Positions 1 through 8,585 of a DNA stretch of 64,000 nt are shown in pieces. The DNA is from Flavobacterium sp. ASV13 (GTDB taxonomy: Bacteria; Bacteroidota; Bacteroidia; Flavobacteriales; Flavobacteriaceae), in the NCBI RefSeq assembly GCF_000745775.1, contig NZ_JQJY01000009.1, positions 310,001 through 374,000 of the forward strand, written 5' to 3'. The notes beneath the pieces were generated by a model. That model searched no databases and had not been told where the DNA came from. It saw nothing but the letters and a program-made list of their open reading frames with translations. Position numbers and translations under genes: made by a program. Numbering within the stretch: the first letter of the stretch is position 1; every line of letters starts with the position of its first letter.

Positions 1-835
1 CGTAGTAGGAGTTGGAACAGGAGGAACAATTTCTGGAGTTGGAAAATACTTAAAAGAGAAAAACCCGAACATTAAAATTTGGGGAATAGATACTTATGGT
101 TCTGTTTTTAAGAAATATCATGAAACCGGTATTTTTGATGAAAATGAAATCTATTCTTATATTACAGAAGGAATTGGAGAGGATATTTTACCAAAAAATG
201 TCGATTTCTCTTTGATTGATGGCTTTACAAAAGTTACTGATAAAGATGCAGCAGTTTATACTAGAAAAATTGCTTTGGAAGAAGGTATTTTTGTTGGAAA
301 CTCAGCTGGAGCATGTATAAAAGGCTTGCTTCAGTTAAAAGAACATTTTAAACCAGATGATGTTGTAGTGGTTTTATTTCATGATTCAGGAAGCCGCTAT
401 GTTGGAAAAATGTTCAACGACGATTGGATGCGTGAGCGTGGATTCTTAGAAGAAAACATTACTAAAGCAGAAGATGTTATCAAAGATCATATTGATAAAG
501 AATTAATTGTTGTTAGAACTGAGGAATTAGTTTCGCATGCGATTGACCGTATGCGTAAGTATAAAATCTCTCAAATTCCGGTTGTAGATATTAATGGTTT
601 TGTTGGATCTGTTGACGAAACGGATTTATTTAGAAGTTATGTAGCGGATAAAAATGTTGCTGAAAAACCAATTAAGGAAGTAATGGGAAAACCTTTTCCT
701 ATTGTGAAATTAGGTACTCCTATTGAAGAAGTATCAAAGCTTTTTACAAAAGAAAATGATGCAGTTTTAGTTGATTTAGGAAACGGTTCGCACCATATTA
801 TTACAAAATATGATATTATTGGTTCAATAAAATAG
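1..835 (+). CDS. PLP-dependent cysteine synthase / cystathionine beta-synthase with C-terminal CBS pair (5' partial)
   Basis: The reading frame is open from the window edge, so the N-terminus and the Schiff-base lysine are missing. The first visible residues contain GTGGTISG, the glycine-rich loop that holds the PLP phosphate in the beta-family (CysK/CBS) enzymes. Later the segment with NSAGACIKG ends the catalytic fold. The last ~120 residues form two CBS modules (around ISQIPVVD and the HHIITKYDIIGS end), which in this family usually sense an adenosyl ligand. The role is O-acetylserine/serine plus sulfide or homocysteine condensation in cysteine/transsulfuration metabolism. CysK-like and CBS-like activity cannot be told apart from this fragment. 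A hairpin terminator follows. Confidence 0.88.
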   Translation, partial: VVGVGTGGTISGVGKYLKEKNPNIKIWGIDTYGSVFKKYHETGIFDENEIYSYITEGIGEDILPKNVDFSLIDGFTKVTDKDAAVYTRKIALEEGIFVGNSAGACIKGLLQLKEHFKPDDVVVVLFHDSGSRYVGKMFNDDWMRERGFLEENITKAEDVIKDHIDKELIVVRTEELVSHAIDRMRKYKISQIPVVDINGFVGSVDETDLFRSYVADKNVAEKPIKEVMGKPFPIVKLGTPIEEVSKLFTKENDAVLVDLGNGSHHIITKYDIIGSIK

Positions 836-856
836 AACGCATAAAATAGAATTTAT

Positions 857-904
857 CCATAAATCTGATTGATATTAACCAATCGGATTTATGGATTTTC
901 TCTT
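857..904 (+). terminator. Rho-independent terminator after the CBS-domain enzyme
   Basis: Two 15-base arms (857-871 and 880-894) pair with one G-U wobble around an 8-base loop, followed by a T-rich run to 904. It closes the transcript of the upstream synthase before the exonuclease gene. Confidence 0.75.
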
Positions 905-920
905 TTTAAATTATTAGAAA

Positions 921-1403
921 ATGAATTTTACTGCAATAGATTTTGAAACTGCGACAAGTTTTCATCCCTGCTCAGTCGGAATCGTGACGGTGCAAAATGG
1001 TGTAATAGTCGACGAGTTTGTTACTTTAATAAAACCTCCAAACAATATTTATAATCCATTTACAATTCAGGTTCATGGAATTTATCCGCGTGACACGGTT
1101 AATGCAAAATCATTTGTACAGGTTTATCCTGAAATTGAAAAAAGATTAAAGAATAGAGTGGTGGTAGCTCACAATGAAAGTTTTGATCGAAATGTATTAA
1201 TTAAGTCGATGTTGGCAAATGGCTTAAGTTATGAAGATTTGAATATTGCATTAAAATGGGAGTGCACAGTAAAAATTTACAAAGCGAAAGGCATAAAACC
1301 TACAAAGCTTAGCGATTGTTGCCGTGAAATGAATATCAAATTAAATCATCACGAAGCATTATCAGATGCAAGAGCATGTGCAAAATTATATATGCTACGC
1401 TAA
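921..1403 (+). CDS. DEDDh-type 3'-5' exonuclease (DnaQ-like domain)
   Basis: A 160-residue stand-alone exonuclease domain. The three Exo motifs are visible: AIDFETA near residue 6 (Asp and Glu metal ligands), HNESFDRNVL near residue 92, and HEALSDARACA near residue 144 with the general-base His and the last Asp. This is the DnaQ/RNase T superfamily, which removes 3' nucleotides with two metal ions. It lacks any polymerase-binding or GIY-YIG extension, unlike the second exonuclease of the window at 52012. The substrate (DNA repair end or RNA) cannot be read from the sequence. The start has no Shine-Dalgarno, as is usual here. Confidence 0.85.
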   Translation: MNFTAIDFETATSFHPCSVGIVTVQNGVIVDEFVTLIKPPNNIYNPFTIQVHGIYPRDTVNAKSFVQVYPEIEKRLKNRVVVAHNESFDRNVLIKSMLANGLSYEDLNIALKWECTVKIYKAKGIKPTKLSDCCREMNIKLNHHEALSDARACAKLYMLR

Positions 1404-1479
1404 AAATATAATTTTTGTAAGAATAATATTAATTTATTTTTTTATTTTTAGATTTTGAAACTTATTATATTGTCTAAAA

Positions 1480-2751
1480 ATGAAAGAAGATTTTCTTCAT
1501 TATCTATGGAAATTCAAAAAGTTCAGTACTCTGAATTTAAAAACCGCCCAAAAGGAGGAACTTGTCATTTTTAAAACGGGTGATTATTTAGGACTTTCCG
1601 GTCCGGATTTTTTTAATGCTCAAATTAAAATTGATGAACAAAAATGGGCTGGAAATGTCGAAATCCATTTAAAATCATCAGATTGGTATTTACATCATCA
1701 TGAAAAAGATATTGCTTATGAGAATGTAATTTTACATGTTGTCTGGGAACATGATACTGAAATTTTCAGAGAAAATAATTCCGAAATTCCTGTTCTGATT
1801 CTGAAAGATTATGTTTCAAAGGAAATAATTGCAAATTATAATGCTCTTGTTTCTGTGAAAAGTTGGATTTTTTGTGAAAGACAATTAAATGAAATAGATG
1901 ATTTCGTTTTTAAAAATTGGCAGGAAAGACTTTTTTTTGAACGATTAGAGCGTAAATCGGAGTTTATTTTTCAATTATTAGAGGAGACAAACCAAGATTG
2001 GGAAGCTGTTTTGTTTTGTATGTTAGCCAGAAATTTTGGACTTAACACAAATGGTAATTCTTTTTTCCAAATGTCGAAGTCAATCCCTTTTTCTATTTTA
2101 AGAAAAGAAAGTTTTGAAATAGAAAATATTGAAGCCTTGCTTTTTGGATTTTGTGGTTTGTTAGATGCTGAAAAAGAAGATGTTTATTTTAAAGATTTAA
2201 AGTTTCGATATTTTTTTCTGCTTCATAAATACAATTTAGATAGAACTTATGTAGATCCTGTTCAGTTTTTTAAACATCGACCAGATAATTTCCCTACGAT
2301 CAGACTTTCTCAGTTGGCAAGTCTTTATTATAGTTATCAAAACTTATTTTCAAAAGTAATTGATTTAAAGTCGGTAAAAGATGTCTATAAACTTTTTAGT
2401 GTTTCTGCAAGCCCTTATTGGCAGAATCATTATCAGTTTGATAAAGAAAGCCCAAAGAAGTCCAAAGCATTGTCAAAGCCGTTTTTAGATTTATTAATTA
2501 TCAATACAATAATCCCAATCCAATTTACTTATTCAAATATAATGGGATTAGCAATTGCCGAGAATTTAATAGATTTTATGAATGACGTTTCGTCTGAAAA
2601 AAATGCAATTATAGAGAAGTTTGCATCTTTTGGAGTGAAATCAAAAAATGCATTTGAAAGTCAGACTTTATTGGAACTCAAAAATGAATATTGTAACCAT
2701 AAGGCTTGTTTAAAATGCGCAATAGGATTGGAATTGCTTAAAAATGATTAG
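1480..2751 (+). CDS. DUF2851 family protein
   Basis: A 423-residue soluble protein with no signal peptide or membrane segment. The start (MKEDFLHYLWKFKKFS), the GPDFFNAQIKI and WAGNVEIHLKSSDWYLH stretches, and a Cys-rich end (CNHKACLKCAIG) match what I know of DUF2851, a family frequent in Bacteroidota and without known function. The last two Cys pairs could bind metal, which is inference. It sits 42 bases upstream of a small PspC gene and may be cotranscribed with it. Confidence 0.8.
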   Translation: MKEDFLHYLWKFKKFSTLNLKTAQKEELVIFKTGDYLGLSGPDFFNAQIKIDEQKWAGNVEIHLKSSDWYLHHHEKDIAYENVILHVVWEHDTEIFRENNSEIPVLILKDYVSKEIIANYNALVSVKSWIFCERQLNEIDDFVFKNWQERLFFERLERKSEFIFQLLEETNQDWEAVLFCMLARNFGLNTNGNSFFQMSKSIPFSILRKESFEIENIEALLFGFCGLLDAEKEDVYFKDLKFRYFFLLHKYNLDRTYVDPVQFFKHRPDNFPTIRLSQLASLYYSYQNLFSKVIDLKSVKDVYKLFSVSASPYWQNHYQFDKESPKKSKALSKPFLDLLIINTIIPIQFTYSNIMGLAIAENLIDFMNDVSSEKNAIIEKFASFGVKSKNAFESQTLLELKNEYCNHKACLKCAIGLELLKND

Positions 2752-2793
2752 ATAATTTGTACTTTTGTGAAAATTAAAATCTAAAACTAAAAG

Positions 2794-3021
2794 ATGTCCA
2801 CAATTTTAAGACTTAAATTCTTTTTTGAAAAGTACGGTTTTCATGTTTCATCAAGATTGGCAGATAAACTTGGAATGCGAGTAACCAATGTTAGATTGTT
2901 CTTTATCTATATTTCTTTTGTTACTGCAGGTTTAGGATTTGGTGTTTATTTGACTCTTGCTTTTTGGATCAGATTGAAAGATTTAATTCGCTCAAAAAGA
3001 ACATCTGTATTTGATTTGTAA
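2794..3021 (+). CDS. Small PspC-domain membrane protein
   Basis: A 75-residue protein. The first 35 residues are basic and amphipathic, then RVTNVRLFFIYISFVTAG leads into one hydrophobic segment (about residues 35-58), and a basic tail follows. This is the layout of the PspC domain, which in enterobacteria senses membrane stress. Here it stands without pspA or pspB. In Flavobacteriaceae such short PspC proteins are common and uncharacterised. It ends 27 bases before a strong terminator. Confidence 0.75.
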   Translation: MSTILRLKFFFEKYGFHVSSRLADKLGMRVTNVRLFFIYISFVTAGLGFGVYLTLAFWIRLKDLIRSKRTSVFDL

Positions 3022-3047
3022 AGTTTGCTATTCAATTTTCAACATAA

Positions 3048-3077
3048 AAAAACCTGTTCAATTATGAACAGGTTTTT
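3048..3077. terminator. Bidirectional terminator between pspC-like gene and permease
   Basis: A perfect 13-base stem (3048-3060 and 3065-3077) with loop ATTA; the arms start with A-runs and end with T-runs, so it can terminate the + strand pspC transcript and the converging permease transcript. Confidence 0.85.
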
Positions 3078-3096
3078 ATTTTTTCAAGAGTTTAGA

Positions 3097-4608
3097 TTAA
3101 ATCTCTTCAACTTCATTTTCAAGATTATTAAGTTTTGCTCTTTTTTTACTGTAAACAAAGTAAACTATAATACCTAAAGTTCCCCAGCATAAAAAGGCAA
3201 TCCATGTCTCATGTCTTACTTGAGTCATTAAAAACAAGTTGAAAGATACTCCCAATGTTCCTACCAAATATACAGCCGGAGTTTTATAATGTCTTTCTAA
3301 TTCAGGTTTTTTATATCTTAAGATCATTACAGCCACACAAACCATTCCGAAAGCTAATAATGTTCCCATACTACACATTTCACTTACTTTTTCAATTGGT
3401 GTAAGTGCTGCAACGACTGAAATGATCGTTCCAACTAGGAAAGTACTTTTATATGGTGTTTTGAAAGTTGTATGTAATTTACTGAAGAATGGAGGTAATA
3501 AACCATCTTTAGACATACCTAAGAAGATACGAGTTTGTCCTAACATCATCACAAGCATTACAGATGTTAAACCTGCAGTTGCTGCAATTGTGATAATAAA
3601 TACGGCCCATGTTAATCCGTTTTCGCTAAAAGCAGAAGCTACTGGTGCAGCTTTATCTAACTGATCATAATGTACCATTCCAGTTAATACTAATGATACA
3701 AGAATGTAAAGAATCGTACAAATTACTAATGAAGCAATAATTGCAAAAGGGACATCTTTTTTAGGATTAATAGCTTCACCAGCTTGAGTTGAAACCGCGT
3801 CAAAACCGATATAAGCAAAAAATACAATAGTTGCTGCGGTTAAAACACCTCCGAATCCAAAATTCATTTTTCCGGTAGCATTTCCAAGAGAATCTAAAGC
3901 AGGAACTTCTGTAGGGATAAATGGATGCCAGTTTTCTACATTAATATAGAATGCACCACAGATAATTACAAAAAGTACTACTGCAATTTTAACTATTACA
4001 ATGATGTTGTTTGTACTTGCAGCTTCTTTAATTCCTTTTATAAGAATCGCTGTAACAATCCATGTAATTACAAATGCAGGCAAATTAAATGCAAACGTAG
4101 GAATGTCAATTAAATCCTGAGGGAAAGCTTTATTGTGTTCGATGATTTTTTCTGTCGCAGTAGCAAGGTCATTACAGAGCCATATAGGAAATTCTATTCC
4201 AAATAAATGTATCAGTTTTACAAAATAACCGCTCCAGGCGACGGCGACGGTTGTGGCTCCCATCATATACTCAAGAATTAAATTCCAGCCGATGAACCAC
4301 GCAAAAATTTCACCTATCGTTCCGTATGCATATGCATATGCTGATCCTTCAACAGGTAATACCGAAGCAAATTCAGCATAACAAAGTGAAGCAAATAAAC
4401 AGCCTATACCAGCAATAACAAAAGACAGAGCCAAAGCTGGGCCAGCATAATCATGAGCAGCGATGCCCGTTAAGGTGAAAATTCCTCCACCAATGATTGC
4501 CCCAATTCCTAATGAGGTCAATCCCCATCTCGTAAGAACTCTTTTTAAATCACTTTTTTTCATATCGGCTTCAAAAGCAGATATAGGTTTAACTCTCCAA
4601 ATTGACAT
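3097..4608 (-). CDS. APC-superfamily amino-acid permease (CAT-like)
   Basis: A 503-residue inner-membrane transporter with about 12 hydrophobic segments. TSLGIGAIIGGGIFTLTG near residue 32 is the first-helix substrate-binding motif of the APC superfamily, and FFAYIGFDAVSTQAGEAINP near residue 265 is the conserved TM6 region of the cationic amino-acid transporter branch. It probably moves amino acids with protons; the substrate is not predictable. The gene is monocistronic, facing pspC across a shared terminator. A second, less similar permease lies at 48577. A first methionine at residue 1 is used because the next Met (residue 16) would trim only a cytosolic leader. Confidence 0.88.
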   Translation of the reverse strand: MSIWRVKPISAFEADMKKSDLKRVLTRWGLTSLGIGAIIGGGIFTLTGIAAHDYAGPALALSFVIAGIGCLFASLCYAEFASVLPVEGSAYAYAYGTIGEIFAWFIGWNLILEYMMGATTVAVAWSGYFVKLIHLFGIEFPIWLCNDLATATEKIIEHNKAFPQDLIDIPTFAFNLPAFVITWIVTAILIKGIKEAASTNNIIVIVKIAVVLFVIICGAFYINVENWHPFIPTEVPALDSLGNATGKMNFGFGGVLTAATIVFFAYIGFDAVSTQAGEAINPKKDVPFAIIASLVICTILYILVSLVLTGMVHYDQLDKAAPVASAFSENGLTWAVFIITIAATAGLTSVMLVMMLGQTRIFLGMSKDGLLPPFFSKLHTTFKTPYKSTFLVGTIISVVAALTPIEKVSEMCSMGTLLAFGMVCVAVMILRYKKPELERHYKTPAVYLVGTLGVSFNLFLMTQVRHETWIAFLCWGTLGIIVYFVYSKKRAKLNNLENEVEEI

Positions 4609-4639
4609 ATGATTATATTGGTTTATTGTTATTAAGTGC

Positions 4640-4673
4640 CAAATGTATTGTTTTTTGTAAAAAATAAAAACAA
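4640..4673 (-). promoter_or_regulatory. Candidate Bacteroidota sigma-A promoter of the permease
   Basis: Read on the minus strand there is TACATTTG (4640-4647) matching the TAnnTTTG -7 box, with TTG at 4671-4673 after a 23-base gap. The gap is at the long edge of the usual range. Start codon at 4608. Confidence 0.45.
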
Positions 4674-4866
4674 TTATAGAGTTTTAAGTTATAAAATGTT
4701 TAAAATATTCATAAATGTCATGTAAAACAAGCTTCAAAGCCTTTGATTTGTCAATCTTTTTAGGTTAAAATTTTAGAAAATACATTTCAGTGTAAAAATA
4801 AAAATTTAGTAAAATTCTTAATAAATTGATATTTTTGGATTCTTTTTAATATCAGCAACTAGAACT

Positions 4867-5757
4867 ATGAAAAATTATAAGCCGTTTATATCCTATTTCA
4901 AATTTACAAATCAGCAACGTACAGGCATAGTGGGACTTTTCGTTATTATAATTATACTAGAGGTCTTATATTTCACTTTAGATTTTAATATGACCGAAAA
5001 ATCTTTTCCTGAAAAAGAGCAATGGATGTCACTGCAATCTGAAATAGATTCTCTAAAGATGGTTAAAAATGAGAGAAAGCCAATGCAGTATTCTTTTAAT
5101 CCAAATTTTATTTCAGATTATAAAGGTTATAAACTTGGAATGTCTGTTGCGGAAATTGATAGATTATTGGTATTCCGAAAGGAAAATAAATATGTGAACT
5201 CTGCTGAAGAATTTCAAAACGTAACAAAAATTTCAGATTCTTTGCTAAGAGCAATTTCTCCTTTCTTCAAGTTTCCGGATTGGACTCGCAGTAAGCCAAA
5301 TTTTAAAAATGAAAAGAAGGAGTATGCTCAAAAAACAGAATTCAAAAAAGAAAAAATTATTGTTTTGGATATAAATCAGGCATCTCAAGAAGATTTGATG
5401 AAAATTTATGGTATTGGAGAAGCTTTATCGGCTAGGATTCTTAAACAAAAAGAAATTTTAGGATGTTTTGTTTTGATGGAACAAATGAATGATGTCTGGG
5501 GATTATCGCCTGAAGTAATTGCTGAGCTGAGCTCTCATTTTAAAGTTGTAATTCCGGGCAATTTGAAAAAAATAGCGATTAATGACGCATCCTTAAAAGA
5601 ATTATCGCAGTTTCCATATTTTAAATATGCTTTGGCGAAGCAGATTATAACTTATCGAAGTATGAATGGAAATTTCAATAATATTGAGGATTTGATAAAA
5701 ATTAAAGGTTTTCCTGTTGAAAAAGCAAAAATAATTAGTTTATATTTGGAGTTCTAA
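4867..5757 (+). CDS. Helix-hairpin-helix (ComEA-like) membrane-anchored protein
   Basis: A 296-residue protein with one hydrophobic segment near residues 18-37 (GIVGLFVIIIILEVLYFTL), followed by a charged linker. Three repeats carry the helix-hairpin-helix pattern: one around residues 75-140 (SDYKGYKLGMS..), one after VLDINQASQEDLMKIYGIGE near residue 168, and one at the C-terminus (NFNNIEDLIKIKGF). This resembles ComEA, which holds incoming DNA at the cell surface during natural transformation, but a DNA-uptake role here is inference. It is followed after 13 bases by an acyl-CoA dehydrogenase with which it may share a transcript. Confidence 0.78.
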   Translation: MKNYKPFISYFKFTNQQRTGIVGLFVIIIILEVLYFTLDFNMTEKSFPEKEQWMSLQSEIDSLKMVKNERKPMQYSFNPNFISDYKGYKLGMSVAEIDRLLVFRKENKYVNSAEEFQNVTKISDSLLRAISPFFKFPDWTRSKPNFKNEKKEYAQKTEFKKEKIIVLDINQASQEDLMKIYGIGEALSARILKQKEILGCFVLMEQMNDVWGLSPEVIAELSSHFKVVIPGNLKKIAINDASLKELSQFPYFKYALAKQIITYRSMNGNFNNIEDLIKIKGFPVEKAKIISLYLEF

Positions 5758-5770
5758 AAAAAGCCAACAA

Positions 5771-6913
5771 ATGAATTTTGATTATAATGAAACGCAGTCA
5801 ATGATTGCTCAGTCTATTAAAGAATTTGCAGAGAAAAACATTAGACCTAATATTATGGAGTGGGACGAAGCTCAAATTTTTCCTATAGCGCTCTTTAAAC
5901 AATTAGGAGAAATGGGTTTTATGGGAGTTTTAGTGCCAGAAGAATACGGAGGTTCAGGATTAGGGTATCATGAATATATTACAGTTATTGAAGAAATTTC
6001 AAAGGTTGATCCTTCAATAGGATTGTCTGTTGCTGCTCATAACTCATTATGTACAAATCATATTTTGACTTTTGGAAATGAGGAGCAAAAGAAAAAATGG
6101 CTTCCTAAATTAGCCACGGCTGAACATATTGGTGCTTGGGGATTAACAGAACACAATACGGGTTCTGATGCCGGAGGTATGAATACGACAGCAGTAAAAG
6201 ATGGTGATTTTTGGGTGGTGAACGGAGCCAAAAATTTTATAACACATGCTATCTCTGGTGATATTGCAGTAGTTGTGGTTAGAACTGGAGAAAAAGGGGA
6301 TTCAAAAGGAATGACAGCATTTGTTTTTGAAAAAGGAATGCCGGGATTTTCATCTGGAAAAAAAGAAAATAAATTAGGAATGCGCGCTAGTGAAACTGCT
6401 GAACTGGTTTTTGATAATTGTCGTGTTCCCGATGCAAACAGACTTGGAGAAGTTGGGCAGGGATTTGTCCAGGCAATGAAAATACTTGACGGAGGCCGAA
6501 TTTCAATTGGTGCTCTATCTTTAGGAATCGCAAAAGGAGCGTATAATGCAGCTCTGAAATATTCCAAAGAAAGATATCAGTTTGGTCAGCCTATTAGTAG
6601 TTTTCAAGGAATCTCATTTAAATTAGCAGATATGGCTACTGAAATTGAGGCTTCGGAATTGTTGCTGCATAAGGCTGCTTACTTAAAGCAACAGCATAAA
6701 CCAGTAACAACATTAGGTGCGATGGCAAAAATGTATGCTTCTGAGGCTTGTGTAAAAATTGCCAATGAAGCTGTTCAAATTCATGGAGGGTACGGATATA
6801 CTAAAGATTTTCCTGTAGAGAAGTTTTATAGAGATTCGAAATTATGTACAATAGGAGAGGGAACTACTGAAATTCAAAAATTAGTAATCTCCAGAAATTT
6901 GCTTAAAGAATAA
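5771..6913 (+). CDS. Acyl-CoA dehydrogenase
   Basis: A 380-residue FAD flavoenzyme, the usual length. Signatures seen: GAWGLTEHNTGSDAGGM near residue 118 (FAD-binding signature 1), the middle beta domain, and QIHGGYGYTKDFPVEKFYRD plus IGEGTTEIQKLVISR at the end (signature 2, with the Glu of GEGT as the expected catalytic base). It oxidises acyl-CoA at the alpha-beta bond and passes electrons to ETF. Chain-length preference (short-chain/butyryl or branched) cannot be fixed by eye. No fatty-acid cluster is nearby. Confidence 0.92.
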   Translation: MNFDYNETQSMIAQSIKEFAEKNIRPNIMEWDEAQIFPIALFKQLGEMGFMGVLVPEEYGGSGLGYHEYITVIEEISKVDPSIGLSVAAHNSLCTNHILTFGNEEQKKKWLPKLATAEHIGAWGLTEHNTGSDAGGMNTTAVKDGDFWVVNGAKNFITHAISGDIAVVVVRTGEKGDSKGMTAFVFEKGMPGFSSGKKENKLGMRASETAELVFDNCRVPDANRLGEVGQGFVQAMKILDGGRISIGALSLGIAKGAYNAALKYSKERYQFGQPISSFQGISFKLADMATEIEASELLLHKAAYLKQQHKPVTTLGAMAKMYASEACVKIANEAVQIHGGYGYTKDFPVEKFYRDSKLCTIGEGTTEIQKLVISRNLLKE

Positions 6914-6938
6914 AGAAAAAATAATTCAAAATTTATGA

Positions 6939-6968
6939 TTGATAATTCATAATTAATTTTTACCTTTG
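6939..6968 (+). promoter_or_regulatory. Sigma-A promoter of rpsU
   Basis: TTG at 6939-6941, a 19-base spacer, and TACCTTTG at 6961-6968. This is an essentially ideal match to the Bacteroidota consensus TTG-N19-TAnnTTTG. Transcription would start near 6974, giving a leader of only about 25 bases that holds the Shine-Dalgarno sequence. Confidence 0.82.
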
Positions 6969-6979
6969 CAGTCTTAACG

Positions 6980-6989
6980 AGAGGAGGTG
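6980..6989 (+). promoter_or_regulatory. Strong Shine-Dalgarno of rpsU (probable autoregulatory site)
   Basis: AGAGGAGGTG ends 8 bases before the ATG at 6998. It complements the anti-Shine-Dalgarno tail of 16S rRNA almost fully, while nearly every other start in this window has none. In F. johnsoniae the anti-SD is hidden by ribosomal proteins including bS21, and ribosomes lacking bS21 were reported to translate rpsU preferentially; the element seen here fits that circuit. Confidence 0.85.
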
Positions 6990-6997
6990 TCTATATT

Positions 6998-7192
6998 ATG
7001 TTAATTATACCAATTAAAGACGGAGAAAATATCGATAGAGCATTAAAGCGCTATAAAAGAAAATTTGATAAAACAGGAACTGTTCGTCAATTAAGAGCAC
7101 GTACTGCTTTTATTAAGCCTTCTGTTATCAAAAGAGCACAAATTCAAAAAGCTGCTTACATCCAAGGCTTGAAAGATAGCTTAGAAAGTTAG
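6998..7192 (+). CDS. rpsU: 30S ribosomal protein bS21
   Basis: A 64-residue basic protein starting MLIIPIKDGENIDRALKRYK, the conserved bS21 N-terminus, with a Lys/Arg-rich body (KFDKTGTVRQLRARTAF). bS21 sits on the platform of the small subunit next to the 3' end of 16S rRNA. In Bacteroidota it helps occlude the anti-Shine-Dalgarno, explaining why this phylum rarely uses it. The gene has its own promoter, a very short leader with a strong Shine-Dalgarno, and its own terminator, so it is monocistronic. Confidence 0.95.
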   Translation: MLIIPIKDGENIDRALKRYKRKFDKTGTVRQLRARTAFIKPSVIKRAQIQKAAYIQGLKDSLES

Positions 7193-7215
7193 TATTACGC
7201 TTTTTAAAAATAATT

Positions 7216-7254
7216 ACCGTTAGTTGTCGAAATTTTGGCACTAACGGTTTTTTT
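7216..7254 (+). terminator. Terminator after rpsU
   Basis: A 9-base perfect stem (ACCGTTAGT at 7216-7224 with ACTAACGGT at 7240-7248) is followed directly by seven T. Confidence 0.8.
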
Positions 7255-7280
7255 ATGCTTAATTTTGAGGTTAAGTATGA

Positions 7281-8192
7281 ATGGATAAATTGGTTGTAAT
7301 GAAGTCAAATAAAGATGCTTTTCGGGATTATCTTCAGTTGGAGAAGAAATATTCTTTGCATACTGTTGGTGCTTATCTAAATGACATTTCGTTTTTTGAG
7401 GAATTTAACAAGCTTCATTTCGAGCAAGATGGAATCGAAAATTCGAATTATAGTCAAATCAGGAGTTGGATTGTTTCTTTGGTTGATGATGGTGTTGCTA
7501 ATGTTTCGGTTAATAGAAAAATGGCTTCATTGAAGGCGTTTTATAAATTTCTTTTGAAATCAAAGCAAATTGATGTGAATCCGATGTTGAAACACAAGGC
7601 TTTGAAAACGCCGAAAAATGTTCAAATACCGTTTTCTGAAAAAGAACTGGGAGATTTGATTCAAAGTATAGGTGTTCCAATTGGTTTTGAAGAGGTAAGA
7701 GATAAGTTGATTGTCGATTTGTTTTATACAACCGGAATGCGAAGAGCAGAGTTGATACATTTGATGTTGTATAATGTTGATTTGTCTTCAAATGTGATTA
7801 AGGTTTTGGGGAAAAGGAATAAAGAACGAATTATTCCGGTTTTGTCTATTGTTGCTGATGAATTAAAGGTGTATTTAAGTGAGCGTTCTTTGGTTGAAAA
7901 TATTCAAGATGAGGATTATTTTTTTATTTCAAAAAAAGGATTAAAATTGAGTGAATCTTTTGTGTATCGATTAATAAATTCTTACTTTAGTAGGGTCTCT
8001 GAAAAGGTGAAAAAAAGTCCGCATGTGCTACGGCATACTTTTGCAACTCACTTATTGAATAATGGAGCAGATTTAAATTCAGTTAAGGAATTATTAGGGC
8101 ATTCGAGTTTGGCGTCTACGCAAGTGTATACTCATAATAGTTTGGCGGAACTCAAGAAGACATATAATGATGCGCATCCTCGAAATAAATAA
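7281..8192 (+). CDS. xerC: Tyrosine recombinase, XerC-like
   Basis: A phage-integrase-family recombinase of 303 residues. The N-terminal SAM-like core-binding domain covers about residues 10-100 (DYLQLEKKYSLHTVGAYLND). The catalytic domain shows Arg in TTGMRRAELIHL, His-x-x-Arg in HVLRHTFATHLL, His in LLGHSSLASTQ and the nucleophile Tyr in VYTHNS. Size and motifs fit the chromosome-dimer resolvase XerC/XerD rather than an integrase of a mobile element; no island borders are seen. Met7 (7299) is an alternative start. It is followed by an overlapping or closely spaced hibernation factor gene, an arrangement suggesting cotranscription. Confidence 0.85.
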   Translation: MDKLVVMKSNKDAFRDYLQLEKKYSLHTVGAYLNDISFFEEFNKLHFEQDGIENSNYSQIRSWIVSLVDDGVANVSVNRKMASLKAFYKFLLKSKQIDVNPMLKHKALKTPKNVQIPFSEKELGDLIQSIGVPIGFEEVRDKLIVDLFYTTGMRRAELIHLMLYNVDLSSNVIKVLGKRNKERIIPVLSIVADELKVYLSERSLVENIQDEDYFFISKKGLKLSESFVYRLINSYFSRVSEKVKKSPHVLRHTFATHLLNNGADLNSVKELLGHSSLASTQVYTHNSLAELKKTYNDAHPRNK

Positions 8193-8227
8193 TGATTTCT
8201 GAAATGTTTAACCCTAAAATTAGTATT

Positions 8228-8530
8228 ATGAAGGTAGATGTTCATGCAGTTAACTTTACTGTTGACCGAAAATTGGTGGATTTTATTCAGGAAAGAATGG
8301 ATAAGTTAGAAAAATATTACGATCGAGTAGTGTCGTCAGACGTTTTTTTAAAAGTGGAGAGAACAAGTGATAAGGAAAACAAGGCAGTAGAGATAAAGAT
8401 TAATGTTCCGGGAGATGATTTTTTGGTAAAAAAGCAGTGCAAGACATTTGAAGAAGCGGTTGAGCTTTCGGCAGAATCGTTAGAACGTTTATTGGTAAAA
8501 AGGAAAGAAAAAATAAGAGCACATATATAA
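8228..8530 (+). CDS. hpf: Ribosome hibernation promoting factor, short form
   Basis: I choose the ATG at 8228, giving 100 residues starting MKVDVHAVNFTVDRKLVDFI, because family members start with this beta strand; an upstream ATG at 8192 overlaps the recombinase stop and adds 12 unrelated residues. The beta-alpha fold of HPF/RaiA is recognisable (VDFIQERMDKLEKYYDRVV, then KQCKTFEEAVELSAESL). Short HPF binds the decoding centre of idle ribosomes. There is no long-form C-terminal dimerisation domain. No terminator-like hairpin is obvious before the tRNA promoter just downstream. Confidence 0.88.
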   Translation: MKVDVHAVNFTVDRKLVDFIQERMDKLEKYYDRVVSSDVFLKVERTSDKENKAVEIKINVPGDDFLVKKQCKTFEEAVELSAESLERLLVKRKEKIRAHI

Positions 8531-8555
8531 TTGAAATTTTTTTTTGAAAAATGTT

Positions 8556-8584
8556 TTGATTCAAAGATAAAATAGTTACATTTG
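8556..8584 (+). promoter_or_regulatory. Sigma-A promoter of the tRNA-tuf operon
   Basis: TTG at 8556-8558, an 18-base spacer and TACATTTG at 8577-8584 match the Bacteroidota consensus well. The predicted start is near 8591, just inside a small hairpin that precedes the first tRNA. Confidence 0.75.
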
Positions 8585-8585
8585 C

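Noticed and set aside
7281..8192. Integrase of a genomic island or prophage.
   Set aside because: Length and motifs fit XerC, neighbours are housekeeping genes, and no att-like repeats or cargo genes are near the tRNA genes.
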